From Euglena gracilis (Eukaryota > Euglenida > Euglenophyceae > Euglenales), in assembly GCA_039621445.1 (NCBI GenBank), contig CP154955.1:1876558-1940557 (forward strand): DNA of 64,000 nt, given 5' to 3'. The notes under the pieces were generated by a model. That model was not told the origin of the DNA, made no database searches, and was given only the letters and a program-made list of their open reading frames with translations. Position numbers and translations under genes: made by a program. Shown piece by piece: positions 28,401-49,000 of this stretch. The number at the start of each line of letters is the position of its first letter. The first letter of the stretch is position 1.

Positions 28401-28821
28401 CCGACAATTTGAAGCCGTCGTAAATGTCTGTTTCTGTCTTTTTAGCGTGCCTGGGGCTCCCCTCTCTGTACAGCTTTTTCTTGGGGATTCGAAACCATGT
28501 CAAACATACAAAAAAAAGTTTTTTTTCAAAGAATCCAGCTGTCTAGGTTTGTCAAAAACAGTTTTCCATCCCATTTTCGAAGTGCAGAAAAAATTTTCAC
28601 CCCAAAGCTTACCAAAATGCCTTTTATAATCCTTTTTTATCTAATTTTTTTTCGAACAAAATCAGCCAAAAAAAATGCATTAAAAAGCTCATTCCCTCGG
28701 TGCGCAGCGCCTGAGTAAATTTTCCAGTTGGGGGGGGGGGGGGCAGGAACCCTCCCCCTCGGGTTGTAGGAAGTGGGGGGGTCTATTTCGTCGGCTTTTC
28801 CCACTGTCCAGCAAAATGGTA

Positions 28822-28891
<70 letters not shown>

Positions 28892-29018
28892 GACGTATGT
28901 ATGCATGTATGTATTTATGAATGCTTGCAGGTTAAAAAAGATGGTGAAATTTTATATCCCCTTTTTATTCGCTTCCACATCGCTATTTCTGCTTTGCTGA
29001 ATTTCACAGCTGTCATCA
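25499..29018. other. Spacer between protease copies 2 and 3
   Basis: Collinear duplicate of 15126-19240, shortened mainly by lacking the 16130-16760 segment. It carries the same conserved islands at about 25860-26130, 26800-27030, 27600-27815 and 28168-28243. No complete gene can be assembled. Confidence 0.65.
28819..28887. repeat. (GTCT)n microsatellite
   Basis: About 17 GTCT units lie 130 bp upstream of the start codon of protease copy 3. The equivalent position before copy 2 lacks the repeat. Confidence 0.95.
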
Positions 29019-36069
<7,051 letters not shown>

Positions 36070-37780
36070 GACGCGTCAACCCCCGGCCTGGCCGGCACTG
36101 CGGCTGGGCCAATCCCACCGTGCCGGGCTGCGGCCCCCCCACACGGGCGTATACCGCTATTGACTTGCTCTGACTTAACCCAATGCCGGAGTGGTAGTTT
36201 GTGCGTGCCCGTTTTTCTTGCGGAGAATAGCGTCCTCCAGTGTGCCTCAGCACTTTTGGACTGAGTGTGACCCGAACAAGGCACACGGGCAATTTGGAAT
36301 ATCGAGATTTCACCGGACCACAAGCATGACTCAGGGGGAAAAGAGATGATGAAAGGTAGGCCCCGAACCGGGAATTACAAATGCCATGTGGGAATAGACC
36401 CGTTATTATTGTATTATTGTTTCTTCGTCGAATAGTGGGGGCAGATTAGCGGCTGCCTCACCAATGCCACTCTGGCGCGACGGCAGCAGGGAAGCCCATC
36501 CAGCGTGTGGCCGTCAGAACAGATGCATGAGGGGATTCCTGTGTTGCAAGCCCTTCCCTTCGAATTTCCTTTTGCAAAGCCCTAGGGGTCGCATCTTAGG
36601 GCGAGAAAAGACCCCTGTCCCTCCATCGTTCTGTTTTTTTTTAAACATTTCTTTACTCTCTGACCCACCTATAAAACTATCACCTTCTCAATAGTTAAAG
36701 GCATGACGGCATAGATTCCGCTGTTTTACGAATTATGGTACAAATTTTTGAGTTCTCACAAATTCTAGTGTCACGTGGAATCCCTTTTTTTCCTTCCTGC
36801 ACAAAAGGCCTTTTCAAATTGCAAAAACCCAGCTGTCGCATGTTCTGTGCCAAACCGTAAATTTTTATGTTCAGCTAACCGAATGAGTTCCACATATGTT
36901 TATTTATCCTTATATAAGGTATGTGAAAGAAATTCCATACAAGATAAATGAAGGCGATGGATATTGGGACAGACCATTTTGTACCACTTTTTAGTTCACG
37001 CCTCCTCCACTTTCACCCGAAGGGAGGGAGGCCGACTGCTTTTTTTTTTGCACGTGACCCACCGTTCGAATTGTCAGAGTGTTTTTGATTTGGCCAATTT
37101 CGACTGGAGACAAAAACCCACTGGGAGGGGGTGCGGGTAGTAACTGTCTGGTTTTCAGAGATTTTGCTGATGGGTTTTGAAACAATGAAAAGTGACCCTT
37201 TACCCCCCTCTCCGGGGGTTGGTGAGCAACGTTGCAATTAGGACACTCGTGTCACACAGATGTTGCAGAAACGGCTGCAACACAAAGCCCACAGTGGTTT
37301 GGGTCGGCAACAACCCCCCACACAGTGGCATCTGTCGGCGCCGCCAACTGGTTTGCTGCTGGCCAGGGAGGCGGGCTGCGAAGTGGGGACGCCCCGTCCC
37401 ACTGCCCCCGCCGCCTTGCGGCCACAACCCCCCCCCCCCCCGAAGGGTGCCTCCTGACCCGCCTTTCCCCTTGCTTTTCCTCCGGCAACGGTGTATTCTC
37501 TTCCCCCCCCGGTTGAGGTTGAGCAGTGTGGGCATGGACGTGACCCCAGCCACACGTTCCCCTGTTCTCCAGCCGGAGGTTTCAAGCAATTCTTCGACCA
37601 TCGTCTCGTTTCCTGCTCAAATGAAGTATCTGTTATTATTTGTTGGTTTTGTCGTCGTCGTCGTCATCATCATCATCACCACTTATTACTGAATAAGAGA
37701 AGGTTTGCACACGTCATGATACAGTTTTCGGGACAAAGATGACGCAAAATTATGATTTTCAGAACCAGGTTTTGAATAGT
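36070..37780. other. Intergenic region after protease copy 3, no supported gene
   Basis: It is unrelated to the other two 3' flanks. A GC-richer patch at about 37230-37600 is open on both strands and ends near a GTCGTC/ATCATC trinucleotide run (about 37650-37678). No domain is recognised and nothing is callable as a gene. Confidence 0.45.
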
Positions 37781-37824
37781 GCTGAGCTCTTTATAAGCGC
37801 GCCCCCACCCCTTCATTGACCCCG

Positions 37825-38155
37825 GCCCGGCGTCCCGACGGCCCGGCCGGCGGCCCGGCGGCCCGGTGGTCCGGCCGGCGGCCCGGCGGTCCGGCCGGCG
37901 GCCCGGCGGCCCAGCGGCCCGGCGGCCCGGCGGCCTGGCTGGCGGCCCGGCCGGCGGTCCGGCCGGCGGCCCGGCGGCCCGGCCGGCAGCCCGGCGGCCC
38001 GGCGGTCCGCCCGGCGGCCCGGCGGCCCGGTCGGTGGCCCGGCGGCCCGGCGGCGCGGCGGTCCGGCCGGCGGCCCGGCGGCCCGGCCGGCAGCCCGGCG
38101 GTCCGGCCGGCGGCCCGGCGGCCCGGCCGGCGGCCCGGCGGCCCGGCGGCCCGAA
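37825..38155. repeat. GC-only satellite (GGCGGCCCGGCCGGC units)
   Basis: About 330 bp of almost pure G and C are built from permuted units of CCCGGCGG and CCGGCCGGCGG. A shorter relative occurs at 43159-43350 inside the complex satellite. Long open frames on both strands (Arg/Pro/Ala/Gly-rich) are repeat artefacts. It forms the left border of the satellite domain. Confidence 0.9.
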
Positions 38156-38705
38156 AAACGCTCATTTTCGGATCAAAGCAGTTTTTCTGGGTCCGCGAGG
38201 CCAAAAAACATCGTTTCGGGCAAAAAAAAATTTCGATTTTTTCGACTTTTTTGACCTTGTTTTGTTTGACCCAAAATCAATGGGTTGGCGGCCCAAAACG
38301 GGGCGCTGGCGGGTCGAAAAACGCTCATTTTCGGCTCAAAAACGGTTTTTCCGGGTCCGGGAGGCCAAAAAACATCGTTTCGGGCAAAAAAAATTTTTTC
38401 GATTTTTTTCGACTTTTTTGACCCATGATGCCCATCATTGGTCATGATGGCTATCCTCGGTCATGATGGGCATCATGGGTCAGGATGGCCATCATGACCC
38501 ATGATGGCCATCATGTCTCATGATGGGCATCATGGGTCATGATGGCCATCATGCGTCATGGTGGCCAACATGTGTCATGATGGCGATCATGGGTCATGAT
38601 GGCCATCAGAAGTCGTGATAGGAATAATGGGTCATGATGGGTATAATGGGTAATGATGGACATCATGGGTAGTGATGGACATAATGGGTAGTGATGGCCA
38701 TCATG

Positions 38706-39175
38706 CAGGGGGGGGGGGAAATGCGCTCGCCCGGCCTCGGAAAAAATGCGCAAAAATGCGCAAAAAAATGCGCAAAAAATGCGCATTTTTGGAAAAAATG
38801 TGCAAAAATGTGCAAAATCCGAGAAAAAATGCGCAAAAATCACGAAAATGCAAAAATTACCCAAAAACATGAAAAAATGGCACCAAATTTGAAGAAATTA
38901 TGTAGAATAATGAGGAAAATGTAAATTTCAAAAAAAAGTCGAAAATTTCAAATTTTTGCAAAAAAATTGCAAAAATGGTCAAAAAATGCGAAAATTTTGG
39001 AAAATCACGAAAAAATGTGCCAAAAAGCAAAAAAAATGCGCTGAAAAAAACGAAAAAATGCGCAAAAAAAAATGCGAAAAAATGCGCAAAAATGCGCATT
39101 TTTGGAAAATTTGAAAAAATGCGCAAAAAATGCGCAAAAATGCGAAAAAATGCGAAACGCATTTCCCCCCCCCTG
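38706..39175. mobile_element. G-run terminal inverted-repeat element, 470 bp (satellite copy A)
   Basis: It starts CA, 11 G, AAATGCGC and ends AACGCATTT, 9 C, TG. It is flanked by perfect 7-bp CATCATG repeats (38699-38705 and 39176-39182), which are part of the host satellite unit. The interior is A-rich with many AAAAATGCGC words. It has no coding potential. Confidence 0.8.
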
Positions 39176-39333
39176 CATCATGGGTCGTGATGGCCATCAT
39201 GGGTCATGATGGCCATCATGACCCATGATGGCCATCATGGGTCATGATGGCCATCATGGGTCATGATGGCCATCATGGTCATGATGGCCATCATGGGTCG
39301 TGATGGCCATCATGGGTCGTGATGGCCATCATG

Positions 39334-39801
39334 CAGGGGGGGGGGGAAATGCGCTCGCCCGGCCTCAGAAAAAATGCGCAAAAATGCGCAAAAATGCGCA
39401 AAAAAATGCGCAAAAAATGCGCATTTTTGGAAAAAATGTGCAAAAATGTGCAAAATCCGAGAAAAAATGCGCAAAAAAAACGAAAATTTAAAAATTAGCC
39501 AAAAACATAAAAAAATAGAACAAAATTTAAAAAAATTATGTAAAATAATAAAAAAAATATAAATTTCAAAAAAAGTCAAAAATTTCAAATTTTTGAAAAA
39601 AAATTGCAAAAATGGTCAAAAAATGCGAAAATTTTGGAAAATCACGAAAAAATGTGCCAAAAAAAAAAAAAATGCGCTAAAAAAAACGAAAAAATGCGCG
39701 AAAAAATGCGAAAAAATGCGCATTTTTGGAAAATTTGAAAAAATGCGCAAAAAATGCGCAAAAATGCGAAAAAATGCGAAACGCATTTCCCCCCCCCCCT
39801 G
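39334..39801. mobile_element. G-run terminal inverted-repeat element, 468 bp (satellite copy B)
   Basis: It is nearly identical to the element at 38706, with the same orientation, the same CATCATG 7-bp flanks (39327-39333 and 39802-39808) and the same G-run termini. It may be a second insertion, or copy A duplicated together with satellite DNA. The second is likely because the flanks match further outward. Confidence 0.75.
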
Positions 39802-42074
39802 CATCATGGGTCGTGATGGCCATCATGGGTCATGATGGCCATCATGGGTCACGATGGCCATCATGAACCATGATGGCCATCATAGGTCATGATGGCCATC
39901 ATGGCTCATGATGGGCATCATGACCAATGATTGGCATCATGGGTCAGGATGGCCATCATGTGTCATGATGGCCATCATGGGTCATGATGGCCATCATGAG
40001 TCGTGATGGCCATCATGAGTCGTGATGGCCATCATGGGTCATGATGGGCATCATGGGTCGTGATGGCCATCGTGGGTCGTGATGGCCATCATGGGTCGTG
40101 ATGGCCATCATGGGTCATGATGGCCATCATGGGTCATGATGGGCATCATGGGTCATGATGGCCATCATGGGTCATGATGGGCATCATGGCCCATCACGGG
40201 TCATGATGGCCATGATGGCCATGATGGTCGAAAAACGCCCATTTTCGGCTCAAAAACCCTTTTTCCGGGTCCGGGAGGCCAAGAAGCATGGTTTTGGGTA
40301 AAAAAAAATTTTTCGATATTTTTCGCCTTTTTTGGCCGAAAACGGCTAAGTCCACCAGTGGAAAAAGTGCACAAAATGGCCAGAATCGGCTGAAAAACAG
40401 CCGTATCTCGGGCTACGCGAACAGTTGCGGGGAAATCAAAATACCGGTAGATGGAGTGTTCCAAGGGCTTCAATTTAGGTCTCCGGACATTTCCTTTGAT
40501 TTTGCTTCATTTTGGAAAAATTTTGAAACTATTGATTTTTGGCCGAATTTTGGCTGAAAACGGCTAAGTCGGACAGTGGAAAAAGTGTACAAAACGGCCA
40601 TCCGGGCCGAAAACGGCCGTATCTCGGGCCAGGCGGGGAGTTGCGGGGAAATCAAAATACCGGCAGATGGGGCGTTCCAAGGGCTTCAAATTAGGTCGCC
40701 GGACATTTCCTTTGATTTTGCTTCATTTTGGAGATATTTTGAAAATTGACATTTTTTTGGCCGAAATGGCAGAGTCCAAAGGGGGGGGGGGTTGGCCAAT
40801 CCTACCCAGTTTGGACCCCTTCGCGCGTGAATAACTCGGGCCTGGCGGGGAGTTGGGGGTCAAACCCAGGTGATTCGGAAACTAGGAATCCAGTCGCTCG
40901 CGACTGAAAAAAAAAATTTCGGGAACGGGGCTGGGATCATGGTGATAATCCGCCGGTTCCCGAGGTGGCCCCGAGGGGGGGGGGAGGGGGGGGTTCGGGG
41001 GAGGGTTTTCCCCCAGTGGTAAGCTTCGCTCATTTTCGGCTTCAAAACAGTTTTTCCGGGTCAGGGAGGCCAAAAAACATCGTTCTGGGGCAAAATTTTT
41101 TTTCGATTTTTTTCGACTTTTTTGGCCCGGTTTTGACCAAAATCAATGGGTTGGCGGCCCAAAACGGGGCGCTGGTGGTCGAAAAACGCTCATTTTTGGC
41201 TCAAAAACACTTTTTTCCGGGTCCGGGAGGTCAAAAAACATGGTTTTGGGCGAAAAATTTTTTTCGATTTTTTTTCGACTTTTTTGACCCGGTTTTGACC
41301 CAAAGTCAATGGGTTGGCGAACCAAAACGGGACGCTGGCGGGTCGAAAAACGCTCATTTTCGGCTCAAAAACACTTTTTCCGGGTCCGGGAGGCCAAAAA
41401 ACATGGTTTTGGGCGAAAAAAAAAATTTCGATTTTTCTGCGACTTTTTCGCCCGAAAACGGCTAAATCAGACAGTGGGAAAAGTGTACAAAACGGCCATT
41501 TGGACCGAAAAACGACCATATCTCGGGCCAGGCGGGGAGTTGGCCCAAACTGCGAATACCGGTGGATGGGGCGTCCCAAAGTTGTGGAATGAGGTACTCT
41601 TTGGTTTTTCTCAACTCCCCAGCGTTTTCGAGATATTTTGAATTTTTCGATTTTTTGACCCCCAAAATGACCCATTTTTGGCAGAGTCCCCCCCCTGGCG
41701 AAACCCAAAAACGGCCATATCTCGGCCCAGGCGGGGAGTTGGCCCAAACCGCGCATACCGGTGGATAGGGCGTCCCAAAGTTGTGGAATGAGGTACTCTT
41801 TAGTTTTTCTCAACTCCCCGGCGTTTTCGAGATATTTTGAATTTTTCGATTTTTTGACCCCAAAAAATGGCCCCTGTTGCCGGTCCAACAAATTTCTTGG
41901 AAAAAAAACGGTAGACAACTTTTTTGTTCGGTCCATATCTCCGAACTGGCGGGGAGTTAGGGGCAAAATGAGGGCTCTGGACAAACTAGACCGTCTCCTA
42001 ACCTATAGGCTATTAACTTTTCGGCTCCGGAAGTCCACTCACATCGATAATCCTCGGGTGCCCCGACCTACCCA

Positions 42075-42105
<31 letters not shown>

Positions 42106-42149
42106 CGGGGGGGGGGTTGTGTGGGGAGTCCGACCCCCCCTCCGGCCCC

Positions 42150-42225
42150 GGTGGTAAGCTTCGCTCTTACTCTAAAGAGATAAGAGCTCAGCGACCAGGG
42201 TGTGACGTAGAGCTGAGCTCTTTGG
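42150..42225 (+). repeat. Satellite junction motif with 10-bp inverted repeat
   Basis: It begins GGTGGTAAGCTTCGCTCTTA and contains arms AGAGCTCAGC and GCTGAGCTCT around a 19-nt loop. Near-identical copies lie at 43079-43152, 44800-44874, 46147-46221, 48771-48845 and 50480-50554, each directly after a G/C homopolymer block. A remnant occurs at about 37782, and truncated forms at about 53081 and 54133. It is better conserved than the rest of the unit. Confidence 0.85.
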
Positions 42226-43038
42226 AAGACCACCACGGCCGGGCCCGGGAATAACGGTCATTTTCTGCTCAAAACACTTTTTCCGGGTGCGGGAGGCCAA
42301 AAAACATGGTTTTGGGCGAAAATTTTTTTTCGATTTTTTTCGACTTTTTTGGGTTTGAAAGTCAATGGGTCAGATGGCGGGTCGAAAAACGCTCATTTTT
42401 CAAAACTGGGTCCGGGAGGCCAAAAAACATTTTTGGGCATTTTTCGATTTTTTTCGACTTTTTGGCCCGAAAACGGCTAGTGGGTGGGGTGTCCAAAACG
42501 CCGGACCGAAAAACGCCATATCTCGGGCCCCCCCCCCGGTGGATGGGGCCCCAAAGAAACGGTTTTTCTCAACTCCCCAGCCGAATTTTAAATTTTTCGA
42601 TTTTTTGGCCCCCAAAATGACCCATTTTTGGCAGAGTCCCCCCCCTGGCACCCAAAACGGCCATATCTCGGCCCAGGCGGGGAGTTGGCCCAAACCGCGC
42701 ATACCGGTGATAGGGCGTCCCAAAGTTGTGGAATGATGTACTCTTTAGTTTTTTCTCAACTCCCCGGCGTTTTCGAGATATTTTGAATTTTTCGATTTTT
42801 TGACCCCAAAAATGGCCCCTGTTGCCGGTCCAACAAAATTTCTTTGGAAAAAAAACGGTACAACTTTTTTGCTCCGGCCATATCTCCGGCCCGGCGGGGA
42901 GTTGGGGGCAAAGTGAAGGCTCTGGACAAACTAGGGACCTCTCCTAACCTATAGGCTATTAACTTTTCGGGTCCGAAATCAGGTCACATCGATAATCCGC
43001 GGGTGCCCGGGCCTACTCAGGGGGCAGGGGGGCGGGGG

Positions 43039-43070
<32 letters not shown>

Positions 43071-46000
43071 CGGGGGGGTGGTAAGGTTCGCTCGTACTCT
43101 AAAGATATAAGAGCTCAGCGACCAGGGGGGGACGGAGAGCTGAGCTCTTTGGAGGATCACCCCGGCCCGGCCCGGCGGCTCGGCCCGGCGGCACGGCCCG
43201 GCGGCCCGGCCCGGCGGCACGGCCCGGCCCGGCCGGCGGCCCAGCGGCCTGGCGGCCCGGCCCGGCCGGCGGCCCGGCGGCCTGGCGGCCCGACCCGGCA
43301 GGCGGCCCGGCGGCCCGGCGGCCCGGCCGGCGGCCTGGCCTGGCTGGCGGGTCGAAAAACGCTCTTTTTCGGCTCAAAAACCAGTTTTACGGGTCCTGGA
43401 GGCCAAAAAACATTGTTCTGGGCAAAAAAGTTTTTTCGATTTATTCGACTTTTTTGACCCGGGTTTGACCCAAAGTCAATGGATTGGCGGCCCAAAACGG
43501 GGCGCTGGCGGGTCGAAAAAAGCTCATTTTTGGCTCGAAAACACTTTTTTCGGGTCCGGGAGGTCAAAAATCATAGTTTTGGGCAAAAAAAATTTTCGAA
43601 ATTTTTCGACTTTTTGACCCAAAAATAAGTCCACTGGCCAGGGGGCCCCGGACAGGGGGGCATGGGGGGGTCCGGGTCGGAAAAAAATTTTCTCGCCCAA
43701 AAAACACTTTTTTGATGTTCTAAAGTGAAAAAAAGTGTTTTTTAGCGAAAAAATTTTTTTCAAAATTTTGGGTCCCGGCCTGCCGCCCGACCCCCCCTCG
43801 CCCAGCCGCCCTCGGACCCGCCGCAGGGGTCCCCGAATACCTGAAACTGGCCCGAAATCGCACAACCAGACCCCGGAACCCCAAAAAACGGTCAACCCCC
43901 CCCCCTAAACCCAATGATTGACCCCTGGTTTGGGTCCCAACTCCCCGTCTAGCCCGAGATACGGCCAATTTACGGTTTCGGGCCCCAAACAGGCCCGAAA
44001 TGGCCAAAACTGGCCCAAAACCCCAAAACGGCCGTATCTCGGGCTAGGCGAGGAGTTGGCCCAAACCGCGCATACCGATCGATAGGGCGTCCAAAAGTTG
44101 TGGAATGACGTCCTCTTTACTTTTCCTCAACTCCAGCGTTTTCGAGATATTTTGAATTTTTCGATTTTTTGACACCAGCCCGGACGCCCTCGAGCCCCCA
44201 CAGGGGTCCCCGAACACCCAAAACTGTCCAAAATTGCACAACCAAACCCCGGGAACCCCAAAAAACGGTCAAAACCCCCCCCCCTAAACCTAATGATTGA
44301 CCCCCTGGTTTGGGCTCCAACCCCCCGCCTGCCCCGAGATACGGCAATTTACGGTTTCGGGCCCCGAACGGGCCCGAAATGGCCAAAACTGGCCCAAAAC
44401 CCCAAAGCGGCCGTATCTCGGGCTAGGCGGGAGTCGGCCCAAACCGCGCATAGCGATCGATCGGGCGTCCCAAAGTTGAGGAATGACGTCCTCTTTACTT
44501 TTTGGCAACTCCCCGGCGTTTTTCAGATATTTTGAAATTTTCGATTTTTTGACCCCAAAATGACCCTGCAATTTCCCCGGAAAAAAAAACGGTAGACAAC
44601 TTTTTTGCTCGGGCCATATCTCCGGACTCCGGATGGGGGTGCGTAAGTGAGCTCTGGAGAAACTAGGGATCTCCTAACCTATAGGCTATTCACTTTGGGG
44701 CCCGAATCCATCACATCGATAACATCGTTCCGTCGGCCTACTCAGGGGGGCGGGGGGAGGGCGGGGGGGGGGGGGCGGGGGGGGGTCCGACCCCCCCGGG
44801 TGGTAAGCTTCGCTCTTACTCTAAAGAGATAAGAGCTCAGCGACCAGGGTGTGACGTAGAGCTGAGCTCTTTGGGGGCCCACCCGGCCCGGCGGCGAAAA
44901 ACGCATTTTCGGCTCAAAAACAACACAGTTTTCTGGGTCCGGGAGGCCAAAAACATCGTTTGGGGCCAAAAATTTTTCGATTTTTTTCGATTTTTGACCC
45001 TTTTTGACGGTTTTGACCCAAAGTCAATGGGTTGGGCCCAAAACGGCGCCTGGCGGGTCGAAAAACGCTCATTTTCGGCTCAAAACAGTTTTTCCGGGTG
45101 GGAGGCCAAAAAACATCGTTTTGGGGCAAAAAAAATTTTCGATTTTTTCGACTTTTTTGACCCGGTTTTGACCCAAAGTCAATGGGTTGGCGCCAAAACG
45201 GGGCGCTGGCGGGTCGAAAAACGCTCAGCTCAAAAACACTTTTTTCGGGTCCGGGAGGCCAAAAACATGGTTTTTGGGCGAAAATTTTCGAAAAGCAAAA
45301 ATGGTGGCGAAAAACAAGGGAGGTCACAGGGGGCAGTTTTTTGGGGTTTTGACCCAAAATGGCCAAGTCCACCGGCCAGGGGCGGCAGCCAGGGGGGCGG
45401 GGTCGGAAAATTTTTTTTCGCTCAAAAACACTTTTTTGAGGTTCTGAAGTGAAAAAAAGTGTTTTTGAGCGAAAAAAAAATTTCAAATTTTTGGGTCCCG
45501 ACCTGGCTCCCCGACCCCCCCCTCGCCCAGCCGCCCTGACGGCGCCCGGGTCCCCGAATAAACCCAAAAATGGCCCAAAAATCGCACAACCAGACCCCGG
45601 GAACCCAAAAAACCGTCAAAACCCCCCCCCCTAAACCTAATGTTGACCCCCTTTTTTTTTCCAACTCCCCGTTCTAGCCCGAGATACGGCCAATTTACGG
45701 TTTCGGGCCCCGAAAAGGGCCAAAACTGGCAAACTGGCCCAAAACCCCAAAAAAACCATATCTCGGGCTAGGCGAGGAGTTGGCCCAAACCGCGCATACC
45801 GATCGATAGGGCGTCCCAAAGTTGTGGAAGGACGTCCTCTTTACTTTTCCTCAACTCCGCAGCGTTTTCGAGATATTTTGAATTTTTCGATTTTTTGACC
45901 CCAAAATGACCCTGCATTTCCAAAAAAAAAAACGGTAACAACTTTTTTGCTCGGGCCAATATCTCCGGACCGGCGGGAGTTTGGAACCCCAAAAGGGCTC

Positions 46001-49000
46001 TGGAGAACTAGGGACCGTCTCCTACCTATAGGCTATTCATTTTGGGTCCGAAATCGGGTCACATCGATAATCCTGGGGGGCCGACCTATCAGGGGGGGGG
46101 GGGGGGGGGGCGGGGCGGGGCGGGGGGGGGGGGGTTGGTGGGGGGGGTGGTAAGCTTCGCTCTTACTCTAAAGAGATAAGAGCTCAGCGACCAGGGTGTG
46201 ACGTAGAGCTGAGCTCTTTGGGGGACCATTCCGGCCCGGCCGGCGAAAAACGCTCATTTTCAGCTCAAAAACATGTTTTCCGGGTCCAGGAGGCCAAAAA
46301 ACATGGTTTTGGGCGAAAAATTTTTTTCGATATTTTTCGACTTTTTTGACCCGGTTTTGGCCCAAAGTCAATGGGTTGGCGGCCCAAAAAGGGGCCCTGG
46401 CGGGTCGAAAAACGCTCATTTTCAGCTCAAAAAAAAACGCTTTTTTTCCGGGTCCAGGAGGCCAAAAAACATGGTTTTGGGCGAAAAATTTTTTTCGATT
46501 TTTTTCGACTTTTTTGACTCGGTTTTGACCCAAAGTCAATGGGTTGGCGAACCAAAACGGGGCGCTGGCGGGTCGAAAAACGCTCATTTTCGGCCCAAAA
46601 ACACTTTTTCCGGGTCCGGGAGGCCAAAAAACATGGTTTTGGGCGAAAAAAAAATTTTCGATTTTTTTACTTTTTGGCTACTCGGACAGTGGGAAAAACG
46701 CTGGCGCAAAACGGCCATTTGGGACCGAAAACGGCCATATTTTCGGGTCCGGCGGGAGTTGGCCCAAACTGCGACTAGACCGGTGGATAGGGCGGTCCAA
46801 AGTTGTGGAATGAGGTACTCTTCGATTTTTTCAACTCCCCGGCGTTTTCGAGATAGAATTTTTCGATTTTTTGACCCCAAAAAGACCCCTTTTGCCGGTC
46901 CAACAAAATTTCTTTGGAAAAAAAAACGGTAGACAACTTTTTTGCTCGGGCCAGGATCTCCGGCCTGGCGTCGGAGTTGCGGGGCAACCTAAGGGCTCTG
47001 GACAAACTAGGGACCGTCTCCTAACCTATAGGCTATTAACCTTTCGGGTCCGTAAATCAAGGTCACATCGATAATCCGCGGGTGCCCGGGCCTACTCAGG
47101 GGGGGGGGGGGGCCTGAGCTCTTTGGGAGACCACTCCGGCCTGGCCCGGGAAAAATTTTCGGCTCAAAAACACTTTTTTCTGGGTCTGGGAGGGCAAAAA
47201 ACATCGTTTTGGGCAAAAAAATTCGACTTTTTTCGACTTTTTTGATCCAATTTTGACCCAAAATCAATGGGTTGGCGGCCCAAAACGGGGCGCTGCCGGG
47301 TCGAAAAACGCTCATTTCCGGCTCCCAAACAGTTTTTTCAGGTCCTGGAGGCCAAAAAACATCGTTGTGGGCAAAAAAAATTTTTTCGATTTTTTTTGAC
47401 TTTTTTGACCCGGTTTTTACCCAAATTCAATGGGTTGGCCCCCAAAACGGGGCACTGGCGGGTCGAAAAAACGCTCATTTTTGGCTCGAAAACACTTTTT
47501 TCGGTCCGGGTCTAGGCAAAAAAATTATTTGGAAAAAAATTTTTTCGAGACTTTTTGACCCAAAAATGGCTAAGTCCACCGGCCAGGGGGGCGGGCCCGA
47601 GCCAGGGGGGGGGGTGGGGGGGGTGGGTCCGGGTCGGAAAACTTTTTTTCGCCCAAAAACACTTTTTTTATGTTATGAAGTGAAAAAAGTGTTTTTGAGG
47701 GAAAAAATTTTTGAAAATTTTGGGTCCCCGACCTTCCACCGACCCCCCCGCCCAGCCGCCCTGACGGCGCCGCGGGGTCCCGCGTCCAAAAAAAATGACC
47801 CAAAATCGCACCCCACCCCCGGGAACCCAAAATAACCCCAAAAAACCTCACCCCCCCCTAACCTAATGATTGACCCCCTGGTTTGGGTCCCCCTCGTCTA
47901 CCGATATACGGCCAATTTCGGTCGGCCCAGAAGGAGGGCCCGAACTGGCCAAAATGGCCCAAAACAAAACCCAAAACGGCCATATCTCGGGCTAGGCGAG
48001 GAGTTGGCCCAAACCGCGCATACCGATCGATAGGGCGTCGTGGAATGACGTCCTCTTTACTTTTCCTCAACTCCGCCAGCGTTTTCGAGATATTTTGAAT
48101 TTTTTCGATTTTTGACCCCAGCCCATCGCCCTCGAACCCCCGCATGGGTCCCCGAATACCCAAAAAACTGGCCCAAAATCGCACAACCAGACCCCGGGAA
48201 CCCCAAAAAACGGTCAAAACACCCCCCTCGACCTAATGATTGACGCCCTGGGTTGGAGTCCAACTCTCGTCTAGCCCGAGATAACGGGCAAATTACGGTT
48301 TCGGGCCCCGAACGGGCCCGAAATGGCCAAAACTGGCCAAACTGGCCCAAAACCAAACGGCCGTATCTCGGGCTAGGCGAGGAGTTGGCCCAAACCGCGC
48401 ATACCGATCGATCGGGCGTCCCAAAGTTGTGGAAGGACGTCCTCTTTACTTTTCGCCCTCCGCGGCGTTTTCGAGATATTTTGAATTTTTCGATTTTTTG
48501 ACCCCAAAATGGCCTGCAATTTCCCCGGAAAAAAAAACGGTAGACAACTTTTTTGCTCGGGCCATATCTCCGGACTGGCGGGGAGTTTGGGTAACCGAAG
48601 GGCTCTGGAGAAACTAGGGACCTCTCCTAACCTATAGGCTTATTCACTTTGGGGGCCCGGAAATCCATCACATCGATAATCCTCGGGTGCCCGGCCTACC
48701 CAGGGGTCGGGGGGGGGGGGGGGGCGGGGGGGGGCGGGGGGGGGGGGGGGCGGGGTCGACCGTCGCCGGGGTGGTAAGCTTCGCTCTTACTCTAAAGAGA
48801 TAAGAGCTCAGCGACCAGGGTGTGACGTAGAGCTGAGCTCTTTGGGACCACCAGCCCGGCCCGCGGCCCGCGGAAAAACGTCTCATTTTTCAGTTTTGGG
48901 TCCGGGAGGCCAAAAACATCGTTTTGGGCAAAATTTTTTCGATTTTTTCGACTTTTTTGACCCCGGTTTTGACCCAAAGTCAATGGGCGGCGGCCCAAAC

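Larger units (their letters stand above)
38425..40235. repeat. Palindromic ATGATGGCCATCATGGGTC satellite
   Basis: A 19-bp unit is repeated in three blocks (about 38425-38705, 39176-39333 and 39802-40235). The core CATGATGGCCATCATG is a 16-bp perfect palindrome. Two G-run elements interrupt the array. It lies within the larger complex satellite. Confidence 0.92.

Noticed and set aside
37791-38447. Arg/Pro/Ala/Gly-rich frames on both strands resembling repetitive proteins
   Set aside because: They arise from the GC-only satellite. They are open in several frames at once and run into satellite monomers.
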